DNA of 14,854 nucleotides from Marinosulfonomonas sp. PRT-SC04 (GCA_001321835.1 JPUR01000113.1:1-14854); one strand, 5' to 3'. Positions 8,342-14,854 are shown, counted from the stretch's first letter. Program-made: numbers and translations. The notes: generated by a model not told the origin, from the letters alone.

Positions 8342-8370
8342 TTGCGCCTGCGGCTTGGCAGCCTCATAAT
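8342..8370 (+). promoter_or_regulatory. Candidate promoter for the epimerase operon
   Basis: TTGCGC (8342-8347) and CATAAT (8365-8370) are 17 bp apart, with an inferred start near 8377 and a leader of about 22 bases. The -35 box is identical to that proposed for carB. Confidence 0.4.
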
Positions 8371-8398
8371 ACTGGGAATGTCATCAAAGGAATGTAGC

Positions 8399-8803
8399 AT
8401 GATCGGACGCTTGAACCACGTAGCCATTGCGGTGCCTGATTTGGAGGCGGCGGCGGCGCTTTATCGTGATACGTTCGGGGCCAAGGTCGGGGCGCCACAA
8501 GATGAGCCTGACCACGGGGTCACGGTGGTTTTTATCGAGCTGCCGAACACCAAAATCGAGTTGCTGTACCCGCTGGGGGACGACAGCCCGATCACCAAAT
8601 TTCTGGATAAAAACCCATCCGGCGGCATTCACCATATTTGTTACGAGGTCGATGATATCATTGCCGCGCGTGATAAATTAAAGGCAACCGGCGCGCGGGT
8701 GTTGGGCACTGGGGAGCCAAAGATCGGCGCACATGGCAAGCCGGTTTTATTTTTACATCCCAAAGATTTCACCGGCACGCTGGTCGAACTGGAACAGGTT
8801 TAA
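8399..8803 (+). CDS. mce: Methylmalonyl-CoA epimerase
   Basis: The enzyme interconverts (S)- and (R)-methylmalonyl-CoA between propionyl-CoA carboxylase and methylmalonyl-CoA mutase, feeding propionate and branched-chain carbon into succinyl-CoA. The 134-aa protein is two vicinal oxygen chelate repeats. The likely metal ligands, by family comparison, are H7 (LNHVAIAV), E54 (KIELL), one of H78/H79 (GGIHHICYEV) and E130 (LVELEQV). ATG 8399 is chosen over an upstream in-frame start at 8330 because AAAGGA lies 7 bases before it and the family starts at MIGRLNH. The DUF1467 gene follows after 6 bp, so the two are probably co-transcribed. Confidence 0.95.
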   Translation: MIGRLNHVAIAVPDLEAAAALYRDTFGAKVGAPQDEPDHGVTVVFIELPNTKIELLYPLGDDSPITKFLDKNPSGGIHHICYEVDDIIAARDKLKATGARVLGTGEPKIGAHGKPVLFLHPKDFTGTLVELEQV

Positions 8804-8809
8804 ACGATT

Positions 8810-9091
8810 ATGGCGATTACATCTGCACTTGTTTTATTCGCTGTCGTCTGGTTCATGACGCTGTTTGTCGTGCTGCCATTGCGCCTGACAACGCAGGGTG
8901 ATGTTGGTAAAATTGCTCGGGGCACTCCGGCGTCAGCTCCGGTTGATCCGCAGCTGAAGAAACGCGCGTTGATTGTGACGCTGGTTTCACTGCTGATTTG
9001 GTCTCTTATTATGGTGGTGATTTTAAGCGGTAAAATTACGGTCGAGGATTTTGACTGGTTTGATCACTTCACCCCACCCTCAAGCCGGTGA
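8810..9091 (+). CDS. DUF1467 family membrane protein
   Basis: The 93-aa protein has two hydrophobic segments (about 4-24 and 52-72) separated by a polar loop with the conserved-looking motif VLPLRLTTQGDVG and a Lys/Pro-rich stretch. This is the pattern of DUF1467, a small alphaproteobacterial inner-membrane family of unknown function that, from memory, often follows the epimerase gene. It starts 6 bp after mce. Its last 28 bases overlap, tail to tail, the 3' end of the EI24-family gene on the other strand, so the two transcripts are partly antisense. Confidence 0.85.
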   Translation: MAITSALVLFAVVWFMTLFVVLPLRLTTQGDVGKIARGTPASAPVDPQLKKRALIVTLVSLLIWSLIMVVILSGKITVEDFDWFDHFTPPSSR

Positions 9092-9759
9092 TACATATGT
9101 GTGAAAGTGGCCGCGGCTAGAACCGGGATCAACAGGTTGATCAGCGGAATGGTCAGTGGCACGGCCATCAAAACACCGGCAAACCAGACTTTGCGCCAAT
9201 GCTGTTTGTACAATGCCTTGGCACCGGCGCGGCCCAGGCGGCGCATCGCGGCGATTTGAAAATATTCCCGCCCCAGTAAGTAGCCGTTGATCGCCCAGAA
9301 CGCCAAGGGCGCAAACACGTTCATAACGGCATAAATGATCAACGCCAGCGCATTGGCCACGATCAGCACCCCGAGAAAGTTCAGGCTATCGGTTAGGTTT
9401 TCGCGAAACGGGATGCGGGGGACCGGCGGCAGTGATGGGTAGTGTTTGCGCTCGACCGCTTTGGCGACATCCTCAAGGAACAATCCGGTGAAGGCCGAGG
9501 CCACCGGCACCATCAAAAAGAACGACATCAGCAGCATCAGCAGCACCGAGCCCCAGCCCAACAGATTCTTGACCCAAGTGACTTCGCCAAAAAACGGGAT
9601 CATTATGGTGTCAGAAGCAAAGGCGTTGATGCCCGCCAAAAGTGCCGCGCCGATGCCAAACAGCAGGGCGATGGTCAGGGCGATGCCAAGCAACAACACC
9701 CGTTGAAACCCGCGATCCCTAAGTTGGCTGACGGCCTTGGCAAAATCGGCGAAGATCAT
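9064..9759 (-). CDS. EI24 domain-containing (CysZ-like) membrane protein
   Basis: The 231-aa integral membrane protein has about four hydrophobic regions (near 20-48, 66-92, 127-152, 192-222). The signature NGYLLGREYF at 158-167 is shared with E. coli CysZ, the sulfate transporter/etoposide-induced 2.4 family. Sulfate uptake is possible but not established for this branch, and no cys genes are adjacent. The chosen ATG at 9759 overlaps the nitroreductase stop as ATGA, which suggests translational coupling. An in-frame ATG at 9771 would add four residues. No strong ribosome binding site distinguishes them. Confidence 0.85.
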   Translation of the reverse strand: MIFADFAKAVSQLRDRGFQRVLLLGIALTIALLFGIGAALLAGINAFASDTIMIPFFGEVTWVKNLLGWGSVLLMLLMSFFLMVPVASAFTGLFLEDVAKAVERKHYPSLPPVPRIPFRENLTDSLNFLGVLIVANALALIIYAVMNVFAPLAFWAINGYLLGREYFQIAAMRRLGRAGAKALYKQHWRKVWFAGVLMAVPLTIPLINLLIPVLAAATFTHMYHRLEGGVK

Positions 9760-10334
9760 GTGTTGATCCATGTGGCGAGGCTGTCGATGTCCGGCCTTGG
9801 GCGCTCGGAGGGGGTGGATTTTCCGGTGCCAATATGGATGAAGCCGGCGATGAGTTCGTGGCTGGCAAGGTTGAGGCCATCGGTCAGGAAATCGCGATCA
9901 TGGCTGGGCCAACCCGACAGCCAGTTTGCGCCCCAGCCTGCCGCCAGTGCGGCATTCAGCAAGCCCAGACAAACGGCACCGGCCGAGTAAAGCTGTTCAA
10001 TTTCAGGAACCTTTTCAGAGGCTTTGGGGGTGGTGACCACGGCGACGATCAGCGGGGCATTGGCGAATGTGGCCTCGGTTTTGGTGAGCTTCTCTGGGTC
10101 GTGGCCAAGGCTGGCGCCGCGCTGTTTGGTCAATGCAGCAAGGCGGGGCAGGGCGGTATCTGTCAGGATGATAAAGCGCCACGGCTCTAGTTTTCCATGA
10201 TCCGGCACGCGTGCGGCGGCGGTTAAAAGCGGGGTTAGCGCCGCACGGTCTGGTGCGGGGCTGGTCAGGGTTCTGTAGGGAAAAGAGCGGCGGGTGAGGA
10301 GGAAATCCATCACGGTTTGGGTGCTGTTGGTCAT
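9756..10334 (-). CDS. Nitroreductase family protein (YdjA-like)
   Basis: The 192-aa flavoprotein belongs to the small NfsB/YdjA-type NADH:FMN oxidoreductase family, which reduces nitro groups or related electrophiles using FMN. FMN-binding features are visible: RRSFPYRTL at 15-23 and a basic/acidic helix, then KLEPWRFIILTD near 48-59, SAGAVCLGLLNAALAAGWGA in the central helix, and the C-terminal GFIHIGT strand. The physiological substrate is unknown. The ATG at 10334 has a clean AGGAG 7 bases upstream. It is first in a two-gene - strand unit with the EI24 gene and diverges from the EamA gene. Confidence 0.92.
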   Translation of the reverse strand: MTNSTQTVMDFLLTRRSFPYRTLTSPAPDRAALTPLLTAAARVPDHGKLEPWRFIILTDTALPRLAALTKQRGASLGHDPEKLTKTEATFANAPLIVAVVTTPKASEKVPEIEQLYSAGAVCLGLLNAALAAGWGANWLSGWPSHDRDFLTDGLNLASHELIAGFIHIGTGKSTPSERPRPDIDSLATWINT

Positions 10335-10443
10335 TGGTTACTCCTGTTCTCGTATATGTTGTCTTTATTGCTGAGGGGTTCAAGGGCACGGTCGAAATGG
10401 GGCCTGTCAAATCGTGGGATTGTTTTGTTTTGGGCTGTGTGAT

Positions 10444-10475
10444 GCCTGCGGCGCGGATATTTATGAAAAGAAGAA
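10444..10475 (+). repeat. Dispersed intergenic motif, copy 2
   Basis: GCCTGCGGCGCGGATATTT plus a purine-rich tail (ATGAAAAGAAGAA) matches copy 1 at 4324-4355 in the same orientation. Changes in the GC core (C to G, G to C) alter the small stem, so a stable hairpin is less likely here. Confidence 0.4.
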
Positions 10476-10485
10476 AATATTCTAG

Positions 10486-10608
10486 GTTTTCGGCGGCGAG
10501 CTCATTTTGGTGCAAGGCGCTGGCCTGGTCTCTGACACGTCTATTCTGGGTGCCCGCCTTGAGCTGCCGGATATTAAAAACCTACTGGTTTTGGGCGCTA
10601 CATTTTAA
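10486..10608 (+). pseudogene. Possible gene remnant, 40 codons, no start
   Basis: Directly after a TAG (10483-10485) this frame reads VFGGELILVQGAGLVSD, then ARLELPDIKNLLVLGATF and TAA. The hydrophobic/acidic alternation and codon choice look like the end of a beta-rich protein. No ATG or ribosome binding site is present, and I cannot name a family. It could be chance. Confidence 0.25.
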
Positions 10609-10737
10609 ACCGAATTCCGATTAGGAACCTGTCATTCGGCGGTATCCTATCCTACGCTGTTGGTTGCGTTGATTGGATGGTCGTGACACCCCGAACCGGT
10701 GGTGGGCTACATCGGGTGATTGGATGAAGGACGAAGA

Positions 10738-11571
10738 ATGAGCTCAGCACATAGAAATGGCGTTGTCTTGGTTTGTATCTCGGCATTGGCGTTTAGCACG
10801 GCGGGGCTGTTCACCAAGGGGGTGACGGCTGGCGCGTGGGAGGTGATTTTCTGGCGCGGTATCAGTGCGGTGGTCTTTACATTGGGCTATGCGCTGTGGC
10901 GCGGGAGTGTTCGTAGCGAGATTGCAAATTTTCGGGGGCCGGCGATCGCTGTGATGTTGTTGAATGCGGCCGGAACAGCTGCGTTTATTCCGGCCTTTAA
11001 GCTGACCAGTATTGCCAATGTTGCGATGATCTGGGGTGTTGCGCCGCTGTTGACCGCCCTGCTGGCCTGGCTGGTCCTAAGTGAGCGACCCAGCCGTCGG
11101 GTGATGTTGGGGAGCCTTGTGGCGATCATCGGGGTTATGGTGGTGGTGAGCGGATCCATTGGCGGGGGCACCATCATTGGCGATGGATTGGCGTTTTGGA
11201 TGACGTTGATGATTGCTGGTGTGATGGTGGTTTACCGGCGCTGGCCCGATACACCTGTGGCGCTGCCCAATGCCTTGGCCTCGGTTATATTGCTGCCCAT
11301 TTCGCTGTGGATCAGCGCGCCGATGCAGGTTGTTGGCTCAGAGGTGATGATCTTGCTGGGATTTGGGGCGCTGTTTGCGGTGGCCTCGGTGACACTATCG
11401 ATGGGGGCGCGAATTTTGCCCGCAGCCGAAACCGCGTTGTTGAGTGCGCTGGAAACGCCATTGGCTCCGGTGCTGGCATTTTTGGTTCTGAGCGAGATGC
11501 CCACCACCCCCAGCATGATTGGCGGCACAATGATCATGGTGGCGCTGGTTGGCTCGCAGATGAAACGCTAG
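10738..11571 (+). CDS. EamA-family (DMT superfamily) transporter
   Basis: The 277-aa inner-membrane protein is about ten transmembrane helices in two EamA repeats, the normal length for drug/metabolite exporters. The first repeat opens with LVCISALAFSTAGLFTK and contains FWRG (the usual RxxxA helix-2 region) and WGVAPLLTALLAWLVLSERP. The second repeat contains AAETALLSALETPLAPVLAFLVLSE, the matching helix 8-9 signature. The substrate cannot be predicted. The ATG at 10738 has GAAGGA about 7 bases before it and is preferred to an in-frame TTG at 10720. It appears monocistronic. Confidence 0.93.
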   Translation: MSSAHRNGVVLVCISALAFSTAGLFTKGVTAGAWEVIFWRGISAVVFTLGYALWRGSVRSEIANFRGPAIAVMLLNAAGTAAFIPAFKLTSIANVAMIWGVAPLLTALLAWLVLSERPSRRVMLGSLVAIIGVMVVVSGSIGGGTIIGDGLAFWMTLMIAGVMVVYRRWPDTPVALPNALASVILLPISLWISAPMQVVGSEVMILLGFGALFAVASVTLSMGARILPAAETALLSALETPLAPVLAFLVLSEMPTTPSMIGGTMIMVALVGSQMKR

Positions 11572-11740
11572 GTCGGGCGCGATCCAGATTGATGCGAAGC
11601 CGCGCAAAACCTGTGGGGGGACAAGACAGTTCAGCAGATCGCAGCCAAGCGCCAGATCCACCTATGGCCAGACAGGGCATTGTGAATTGCCATTATCTCA
11701 GCCTTCATGCCACATAGGTGAAAATAAATTGGAGCTGGGC

Positions 11741-12700
11741 GTGCAGAATTCAGAAGACGTGACATTTGGCGGCTCCGGGTTGGATCGGGCGGCGCATTTG
11801 CGAACAAATCGTGCGGCGATTGCGGCAATGTGGGCAGATCCTGCGGCGCAAGTGTTACCGGTCTGGCGCGGCAAACCGCTTGTGGACGGGGAGGTTTTGG
11901 TCCGCTTGCCGGCTGGCCACAAGATCTTTGGGGCTTCTAAGCTGGCCGCATTATTTTTGGGCTTGGATCAAGAGGTGCCGGTCTTTGCCCAAGATGTGTC
12001 GGCTTGGGCGCCTGAAGGTTTGGATGCGGCCGAAATGGCACAGTTCTTTGATCCAAGCGAGCAGCAGCACCCAGACGTTCCGGCGGGGCAGGTGTTTAGC
12101 GAGTTGCGCTCGGTGATGGCAGGGCTGAGCGCGCGCGATGCCGAGCTGATCGCGATGGCTAAATCCTTGTTTGATTGGCACCGTACCCACAGATTTTGTT
12201 CGGCTTGTGGGCAAGAGAGTGAAATGACGATGGCGGGCTGGCAACGTGATTGTCCGGCTTGTGATCGCAAGCATTTCCCGCGCACAGATCCGGTGGTGAT
12301 TATGCTGATCACCCACGGCAATTCGGTGCTGATGGGCCGCAGCCCGCAGTGGCCCGAGGGGATGTATTCGCTGTTGGCGGGTTTTGTTGAACCGGGCGAA
12401 ACGATTGAGGCTGCGGTGCGGCGCGAGGTGTTCGAGGAGGCTGGAATTAAGATCGGCGCGGTTGACTATCTTGCCAGCCAGTCTTGGCCATACCCCTCCA
12501 GCCTGATGTTTGGCTGCCGTGGCGAGGCCCTCACACGTGACATCACCATTGATCCGATTGAAATCGAGGCGGCCCTGTGGGTCAGTCGCGAAGAGCTTCT
12601 GGATGTCTTTGCCGGCACGCACCCTGTGATAAAACCCGCACGCCTCGGCGCAATTGCACATTTCATCCTGCAACACTGGCTTGCGGATCGGTTGGATTAA
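11741..12700 (+). CDS. nudC: NAD(H) pyrophosphatase / NAD-cap RNA hydrolase
   Basis: NudC cleaves NADH to NMNH and AMP and removes NAD caps from RNA. The 319-aa protein has the N-terminal NudC domain (VTFGGSGLDRAAHLR), a zinc ribbon with C153/C156/C171/C174 (CSAC and CPAC, followed by KHFPRTDP), and the Nudix box G214-I236 with REVFEEAG. The family-specific motif is at about 246-254 and reads SQSWPYPSS where the usual form is SQPWPFPxS. GTG at 11741 is chosen because GGAG sits 6 bases upstream and homologues begin near this point; a longer TTG-started frame begins at 11687. It is preceded by 169 bp with no other feature. It may be co-transcribed with the SRPBCC gene 38 bp downstream. Confidence 0.93.
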   Translation: MQNSEDVTFGGSGLDRAAHLRTNRAAIAAMWADPAAQVLPVWRGKPLVDGEVLVRLPAGHKIFGASKLAALFLGLDQEVPVFAQDVSAWAPEGLDAAEMAQFFDPSEQQHPDVPAGQVFSELRSVMAGLSARDAELIAMAKSLFDWHRTHRFCSACGQESEMTMAGWQRDCPACDRKHFPRTDPVVIMLITHGNSVLMGRSPQWPEGMYSLLAGFVEPGETIEAAVRREVFEEAGIKIGAVDYLASQSWPYPSSLMFGCRGEALTRDITIDPIEIEAALWVSREELLDVFAGTHPVIKPARLGAIAHFILQHWLADRLD

Positions 12701-12738
12701 GGCAACAATAGCGCCAACCATTATATGCGGACACATTG

Positions 12739-13212
12739 ATGAAATTCACCAGCCAAGAAGATATAGAAGCGCCGATTGATGCGGTGTTCCGTGCAGTTTC
12801 CAACTTTGATTCCATTGAGCGATCCGCCCTGCGCCGTGGGGCGCGGGTTCAGAGAGTGGATCGTAAAACCCACCCTTCGACCCAGATTTCTTGGGATGTT
12901 GGGTTTGTTTTTCGTGGGAAACGACGCGAAATGCTGGTCGAACTGACCGCGCTTGATGCACCGCACCATTTGTTGGTGCAGTCGCTGACCGGTGGGCTTG
13001 GTGGTGAGGTGTCTGTTGATCTGGTGGCGCTGTCACGAAACCGCACCCGATTATCGATCGAGATCGAAGTGAAGCCCAGAACGCTTTCGTCGCGGTTGAT
13101 GGTGCAATCGATGCGGCTGGCCAAATCCAAATTGACCAAGCGGTTTCGTTTGAAAGTGGCGGGATTTGCCGCCGATATTGAGGACCGTTATAATGGCGGG
13201 CGCCTAACCTAA
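12739..13212 (+). CDS. SRPBCC family (START-like) protein
   Basis: The 157-aa soluble protein begins MKFTSQEDIEAPIDAVF, the typical first strand and helix of polyketide-cyclase/SRPBCC ligand-binding folds. It ends with a long basic C-terminal helix (SMRLAKSKLTKRFRLKV). These folds bind hydrophobic ligands; no ligand or catalytic residue can be inferred. ATG 12739 immediately follows an in-frame TTG and is preferred. The ribosome binding site is weak (GCGGA). It lies 38 bp after nudC and is convergent with pheA across 46 bp containing short AGCCCA microrepeats. Confidence 0.82.
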   Translation: MKFTSQEDIEAPIDAVFRAVSNFDSIERSALRRGARVQRVDRKTHPSTQISWDVGFVFRGKRREMLVELTALDAPHHLLVQSLTGGLGGEVSVDLVALSRNRTRLSIEIEVKPRTLSSRLMVQSMRLAKSKLTKRFRLKVAGFAADIEDRYNGGRLT

Positions 13213-13258
13213 TTCGCCCAGCCCAAGCCAGCCCAACTCAGCTCAGGCCTTGGGGTCA

Positions 13259-14092
13259 CTATCTATGCGTTGGATCGGCCGGAAAAACCCCCAATAGGGT
13301 GATCTTGTCGGTGAAGTACTCCAGCTCTTCCATCGCCAGTTGCACATTTTTATCGTCGGGATGGCCTTCGATTTCAGCGTAAAATTGTGTTGCGGTGAAG
13401 GAGCCATCGACCATGTAACTCTCAAGTTTGGTCATGTTGACGCCATTGGTGGCAAAGCCGCCCATGGCTTTATAGAGCGCTGCCGGAATGTTGCGCACCC
13501 GAAACACGAAAGATGTGACCATGCCGATCTCGCCGCGGCGTTTTAGATCAATGTCGCGTGACATCACCAAAAAGCGGGTGGTGTTTTTATCGTGGTCTTC
13601 AATATGGCGGGCCAAAACATCCAACCCGTAAATCTCGCCAGCCAGCTCTGAGGCCAATGCCGCTTGGGCTGGATCATTGATTTGTGCAATGCGCTGGGCC
13701 GATCCAGCGGTGTCGGCACCGGTGATGCGCTCGATGTTATGCGCGCTCAGAAATTCACGACATTGCCCCAGCAGCATCGCGTGGCTCATCGCAGATTTCA
13801 CCTGATCCAGCCTGGTGCCCTTTACGACCAGCAGGTTAATGTGAACCCGTACGAAAACCTCGTCAATGATGTGCAGACCAGAGGCTGGCAACAGGTGGTG
13901 AATATCGGCCACCCGCCCGTAGGTCGAATTCTCAACTGGCAGCATCGCCAGATCGGCTTTGCCGCTGCGCACGGTTTCGATCACATCCTCAAAGGTGCGA
14001 CAGGCAATCGGCGTGAAGTCTGGGCGCGCCTGAACGCAAGCTTGGTGTGAATAGGCGCCAAGCTCTCCTTGAAAAGCAATTTTTGCAGTCAT
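13259..14092 (-). CDS. pheA: Prephenate dehydratase
   Basis: The enzyme converts prephenate to phenylpyruvate in phenylalanine synthesis. The 277-aa monofunctional form has a PDT catalytic domain (about 4-178) with LPVENSTYGR at 51-60 and the catalytic TRF triad at 172-174 (KNTTRF). A C-terminal ACT domain (about 193-270) follows. No chorismate mutase domain is fused. In the ACT domain the classical ESRP motif reads ESYM, so phenylalanine binding may differ from the E. coli enzyme. ATG 14092 has AAGGA 7 bases upstream. The frame stays open to 14563, but that part lies opposite the cytochrome gene and is not PDT-like. It diverges from that gene across 136 bp. Confidence 0.95.
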   Translation of the reverse strand: MTAKIAFQGELGAYSHQACVQARPDFTPIACRTFEDVIETVRSGKADLAMLPVENSTYGRVADIHHLLPASGLHIIDEVFVRVHINLLVVKGTRLDQVKSAMSHAMLLGQCREFLSAHNIERITGADTAGSAQRIAQINDPAQAALASELAGEIYGLDVLARHIEDHDKNTTRFLVMSRDIDLKRRGEIGMVTSFVFRVRNIPAALYKAMGGFATNGVNMTKLESYMVDGSFTATQFYAEIEGHPDDKNVQLAMEELEYFTDKITLLGVFPADPTHR

Positions 14093-14124
14093 TATGTGAT
14101 CCTTGAGCGGCAAATACGAAAAAA

Positions 14125-14146
14125 GTAGTAATGCTGTGGTAACTAC
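14125..14146. promoter_or_regulatory. Imperfect dyad in the pheA-cytochrome divergent region
   Basis: GTAGT (14125-14129) and ACTAC (14142-14146) are inverted around 12 bases, with partial symmetry inside. It lies 32-54 bp upstream of the pheA ATG and just upstream of the proposed cytochrome promoter. A shared operator is possible but weakly supported. Confidence 0.2.
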
Positions 14147-14149
14147 ACC

Positions 14150-14178
14150 TTGCGATAAGGTAGGGGAAGTGGCTAGAA
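14150..14178 (+). promoter_or_regulatory. Candidate promoter for the cytochrome c gene
   Basis: TTGCGA (14150-14155) and CTAGAA (14173-14178) are 17 bp apart, with a start near 14185 and a leader of about 44 bases. The -10 box is weak. Small hairpins (ACCTT/AAGGT at 14147-14161, TGGCT/AGCCA at 14170-14184) overlap it. Confidence 0.3.
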
Positions 14179-14228
14179 AAGCCAAACCTTGAACAGGTAA
14201 GCCAATTTTTGAACGGATGGATAGCGAT

Positions 14229-14750
14229 ATGTTCGACACAATGACATTGACAAAAATCGTAGGCGGCTTCGGCAGCGCATTATTGATTTTTCTTTTAGGC
14301 AGTTGGGCGGCCGATGAACTGTATGCAACTGGTGGCGGTGGACATGGCGAAACTGAAATGGCCGCTGGCGAAACAGCCACTGACGGCCATGCCGAAGAAG
14401 CTGGCGTCGAAACAGGCCCTTCCTTTGAAGAGCTGCTGGCCTCTGCCGATGTGGCCGCTGGCGCAAAAGTATTCAAGAAATGCAAAGCCTGCCACAAGCT
14501 GGAAGCGGGCGCCAATGCAACGGGCCCCTCGCTGTTTGGGATTGTTGGGCGCGACGTTGCCACCGGCGCAGGCTTTACCTACTCTGACGCGATGGTCGGA
14601 CTTGGCGGCGCATGGACGGCTGAGCGGATCAACGAATTTCTGATCAAGCCCAAAGTTATGGTGCCCGGCACCAAGATGAGCTTCTCTGGTTTGAAAAAAG
14701 AAGGTCAGCGGGCCGATTTGATTGCCTATCTGGCCACCATCGGCGGCTAA
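14229..14750 (+). CDS. Membrane-anchored cytochrome c (cytochrome c-y / c552 type)
   Basis: The 173-aa protein has an uncleaved N-terminal anchor (hydrophobic 9-27, GGFGSALLIFLLGSWAADE). A flexible Gly/Glu/Ala/His-rich linker (about 33-66) and a class I cytochrome c domain follow. The heme site is CKACH at 85-89 and the distal ligand Met150 (PGTKMSFSG). It faces the periplasm and, by analogy with Rhodobacter CycY, likely shuttles electrons from the bc1 complex to cytochrome oxidase. ATG 14229 (MFDTMTLTKIVGG) matches the family start; an in-frame ATG at 14217 would add four residues. An insertion-sequence end begins 27 bp after the stop and may have displaced the native terminator. Confidence 0.93.
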   Translation: MFDTMTLTKIVGGFGSALLIFLLGSWAADELYATGGGGHGETEMAAGETATDGHAEEAGVETGPSFEELLASADVAAGAKVFKKCKACHKLEAGANATGPSLFGIVGRDVATGAGFTYSDAMVGLGGAWTAERINEFLIKPKVMVPGTKMSFSGLKKEGQRADLIAYLATIGG

Positions 14751-14768
14751 GCGGCATTTCATATACCG

Positions 14769-14782
14769 GACCAAAAATGGTC
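14769..14782 (+). other. Hairpin formed across the insertion-sequence junction
   Basis: GACCA (14769-14773), AAAA, then TGGTC (14778-14782) forms a perfect 5-bp stem with a 4-base loop. The right arm is the tip of the insertion sequence and the left arm is flanking DNA. It lacks a T run, so termination of the cytochrome transcript here is uncertain. Confidence 0.3.
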
Positions 14783-14854
14783 TTGTCGCGCTAGTGTTCC
14801 GGTCTCTCAACTCATTTATGCGGCCTTTCGTTCAAATGCCAAGGGGCTTTTGCC
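14778..14854 (-). mobile_element. Right end of the same IS3-family-like element, inverted copy (partial)
   Basis: The sequence is the exact reverse complement of 1-77, beginning TGGTCTTGTCGCGC at the junction with host DNA. The element extends beyond the window, so target-site duplications cannot be checked. The copy is oriented with its transposase 3' end facing the cytochrome gene. Confidence 0.65.
14816..14854 (-). CDS. Transposase C-terminal fragment (partial), inverted copy
   Basis: On the - strand this reads GKSPLAFERKAA and TAA, identical to positions 1-39. It is truncated by the end of the sequence. Only the family-like tail is visible, so the transposase assignment carries the same uncertainty as the left copy. 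Confidence 0.5.
   Translation of the reverse strand, partial: GKSPLAFERKAA

Larger units (their letters stand above)
10335..10737. other. 403-bp divergent intergenic region
   Basis: The region holds a diverged copy of the dispersed motif (10444-10475) and a 40-codon open frame with protein-like character but no start (10486-10608). A poor - strand promoter candidate for the nitroreductase (TTGAAC 10383-10378, CATATA 10358-10353, 19-bp spacing) is also present. A 96-codon frame at 10334-10624 lacks coding character. I see no clear promoter for the EamA gene. Confidence 0.4.

Noticed and set aside
11196..11717. 173-residue frame overlapping the EamA gene
   Set aside because: It is a +1-frame shadow of a clear membrane transporter, with a Cys/Gly/Asp-rich nonsense composition.
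14093..14563. 157-residue N-terminal extension of the prephenate dehydratase frame
   Set aside because: It lies opposite the cytochrome c gene, is Ser/Pro/Ala-rich, and a good ribosome binding site precedes ATG 14092.
1..14854. Composite transposon carrying 14.7 kb of cargo
   Set aside because: The cargo is core metabolism and translation genes with uniform base composition. The ends look like assembly breaks at a repeat, and target duplications cannot be seen.
1..14854. CRISPR array, tRNA, rRNA, riboswitch, toxin-antitoxin or phage module
   Set aside because: No regularly spaced repeats, cloverleaf, conserved RNA core or matching gene pairs were seen on either strand.

Overview
The window looks like ordinary chromosomal DNA of a marine Rhodobacterales (Roseobacter-group) alphaproteobacterium. 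This rests on recognising the proteins, not on a search. The main cues are a divergent pair of prephenate dehydratase and membrane-anchored cytochrome c, methylmalonyl-CoA epimerase followed by a DUF1467 protein, an alphaproteobacterial-type CarB, and an AspRS with non-discriminating-type residues. Nothing here amounts to a new multi-gene system. The points worth attention are small and local.

Ends: bases 1-77 and 14778-14854 are perfect reverse complements. Each carries the last 12 codons of what looks like an IS3-family transposase, then a non-coding tail ending in the CA/TG typical of such elements. The window is therefore bounded by two inverted copies of one insertion sequence, and both sequence ends are probably assembly breaks inside that repeat.

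Layout from left to right. A short unknown gene (296-574, +) is followed by about 310 bp with no convincing gene. carB (886-4179, -) and aspS (4443-6218, +) diverge from a 263-bp region with a candidate promoter for each gene, a tandem 11-bp repeat and a palindrome; an intrinsic terminator follows aspS. A Flp-pilin-like microprotein (6381-6578, -) diverges from a GNAT acetyltransferase (6730-7443, +). A single-domain response regulator (-) is frameshifted near 7698, with its original C-terminal frame still open to 7522. Methylmalonyl-CoA epimerase and DUF1467 form a small + strand operon (8399-9091). A nitroreductase and an EI24/CysZ-like membrane protein form a translationally coupled - strand pair (9064-10334). 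Then come an EamA-family permease (10738-11571, +), NudC (11741-12700, +), a small SRPBCC protein (12739-13212, +), pheA (13259-14092, -) and a cytochrome c-y-like gene (14229-14750, +).

Functionally this is mostly housekeeping: pyrimidine/arginine precursor synthesis (CarB), aspartyl-tRNA synthesis (AspRS), propionyl-CoA/methylmalonyl-CoA metabolism, NAD(H)/NAD-RNA turnover, phenylalanine synthesis and respiratory electron transfer. Small accessory genes of unknown role lie between them. No tRNA, rRNA, CRISPR array, phage or defence module was seen.
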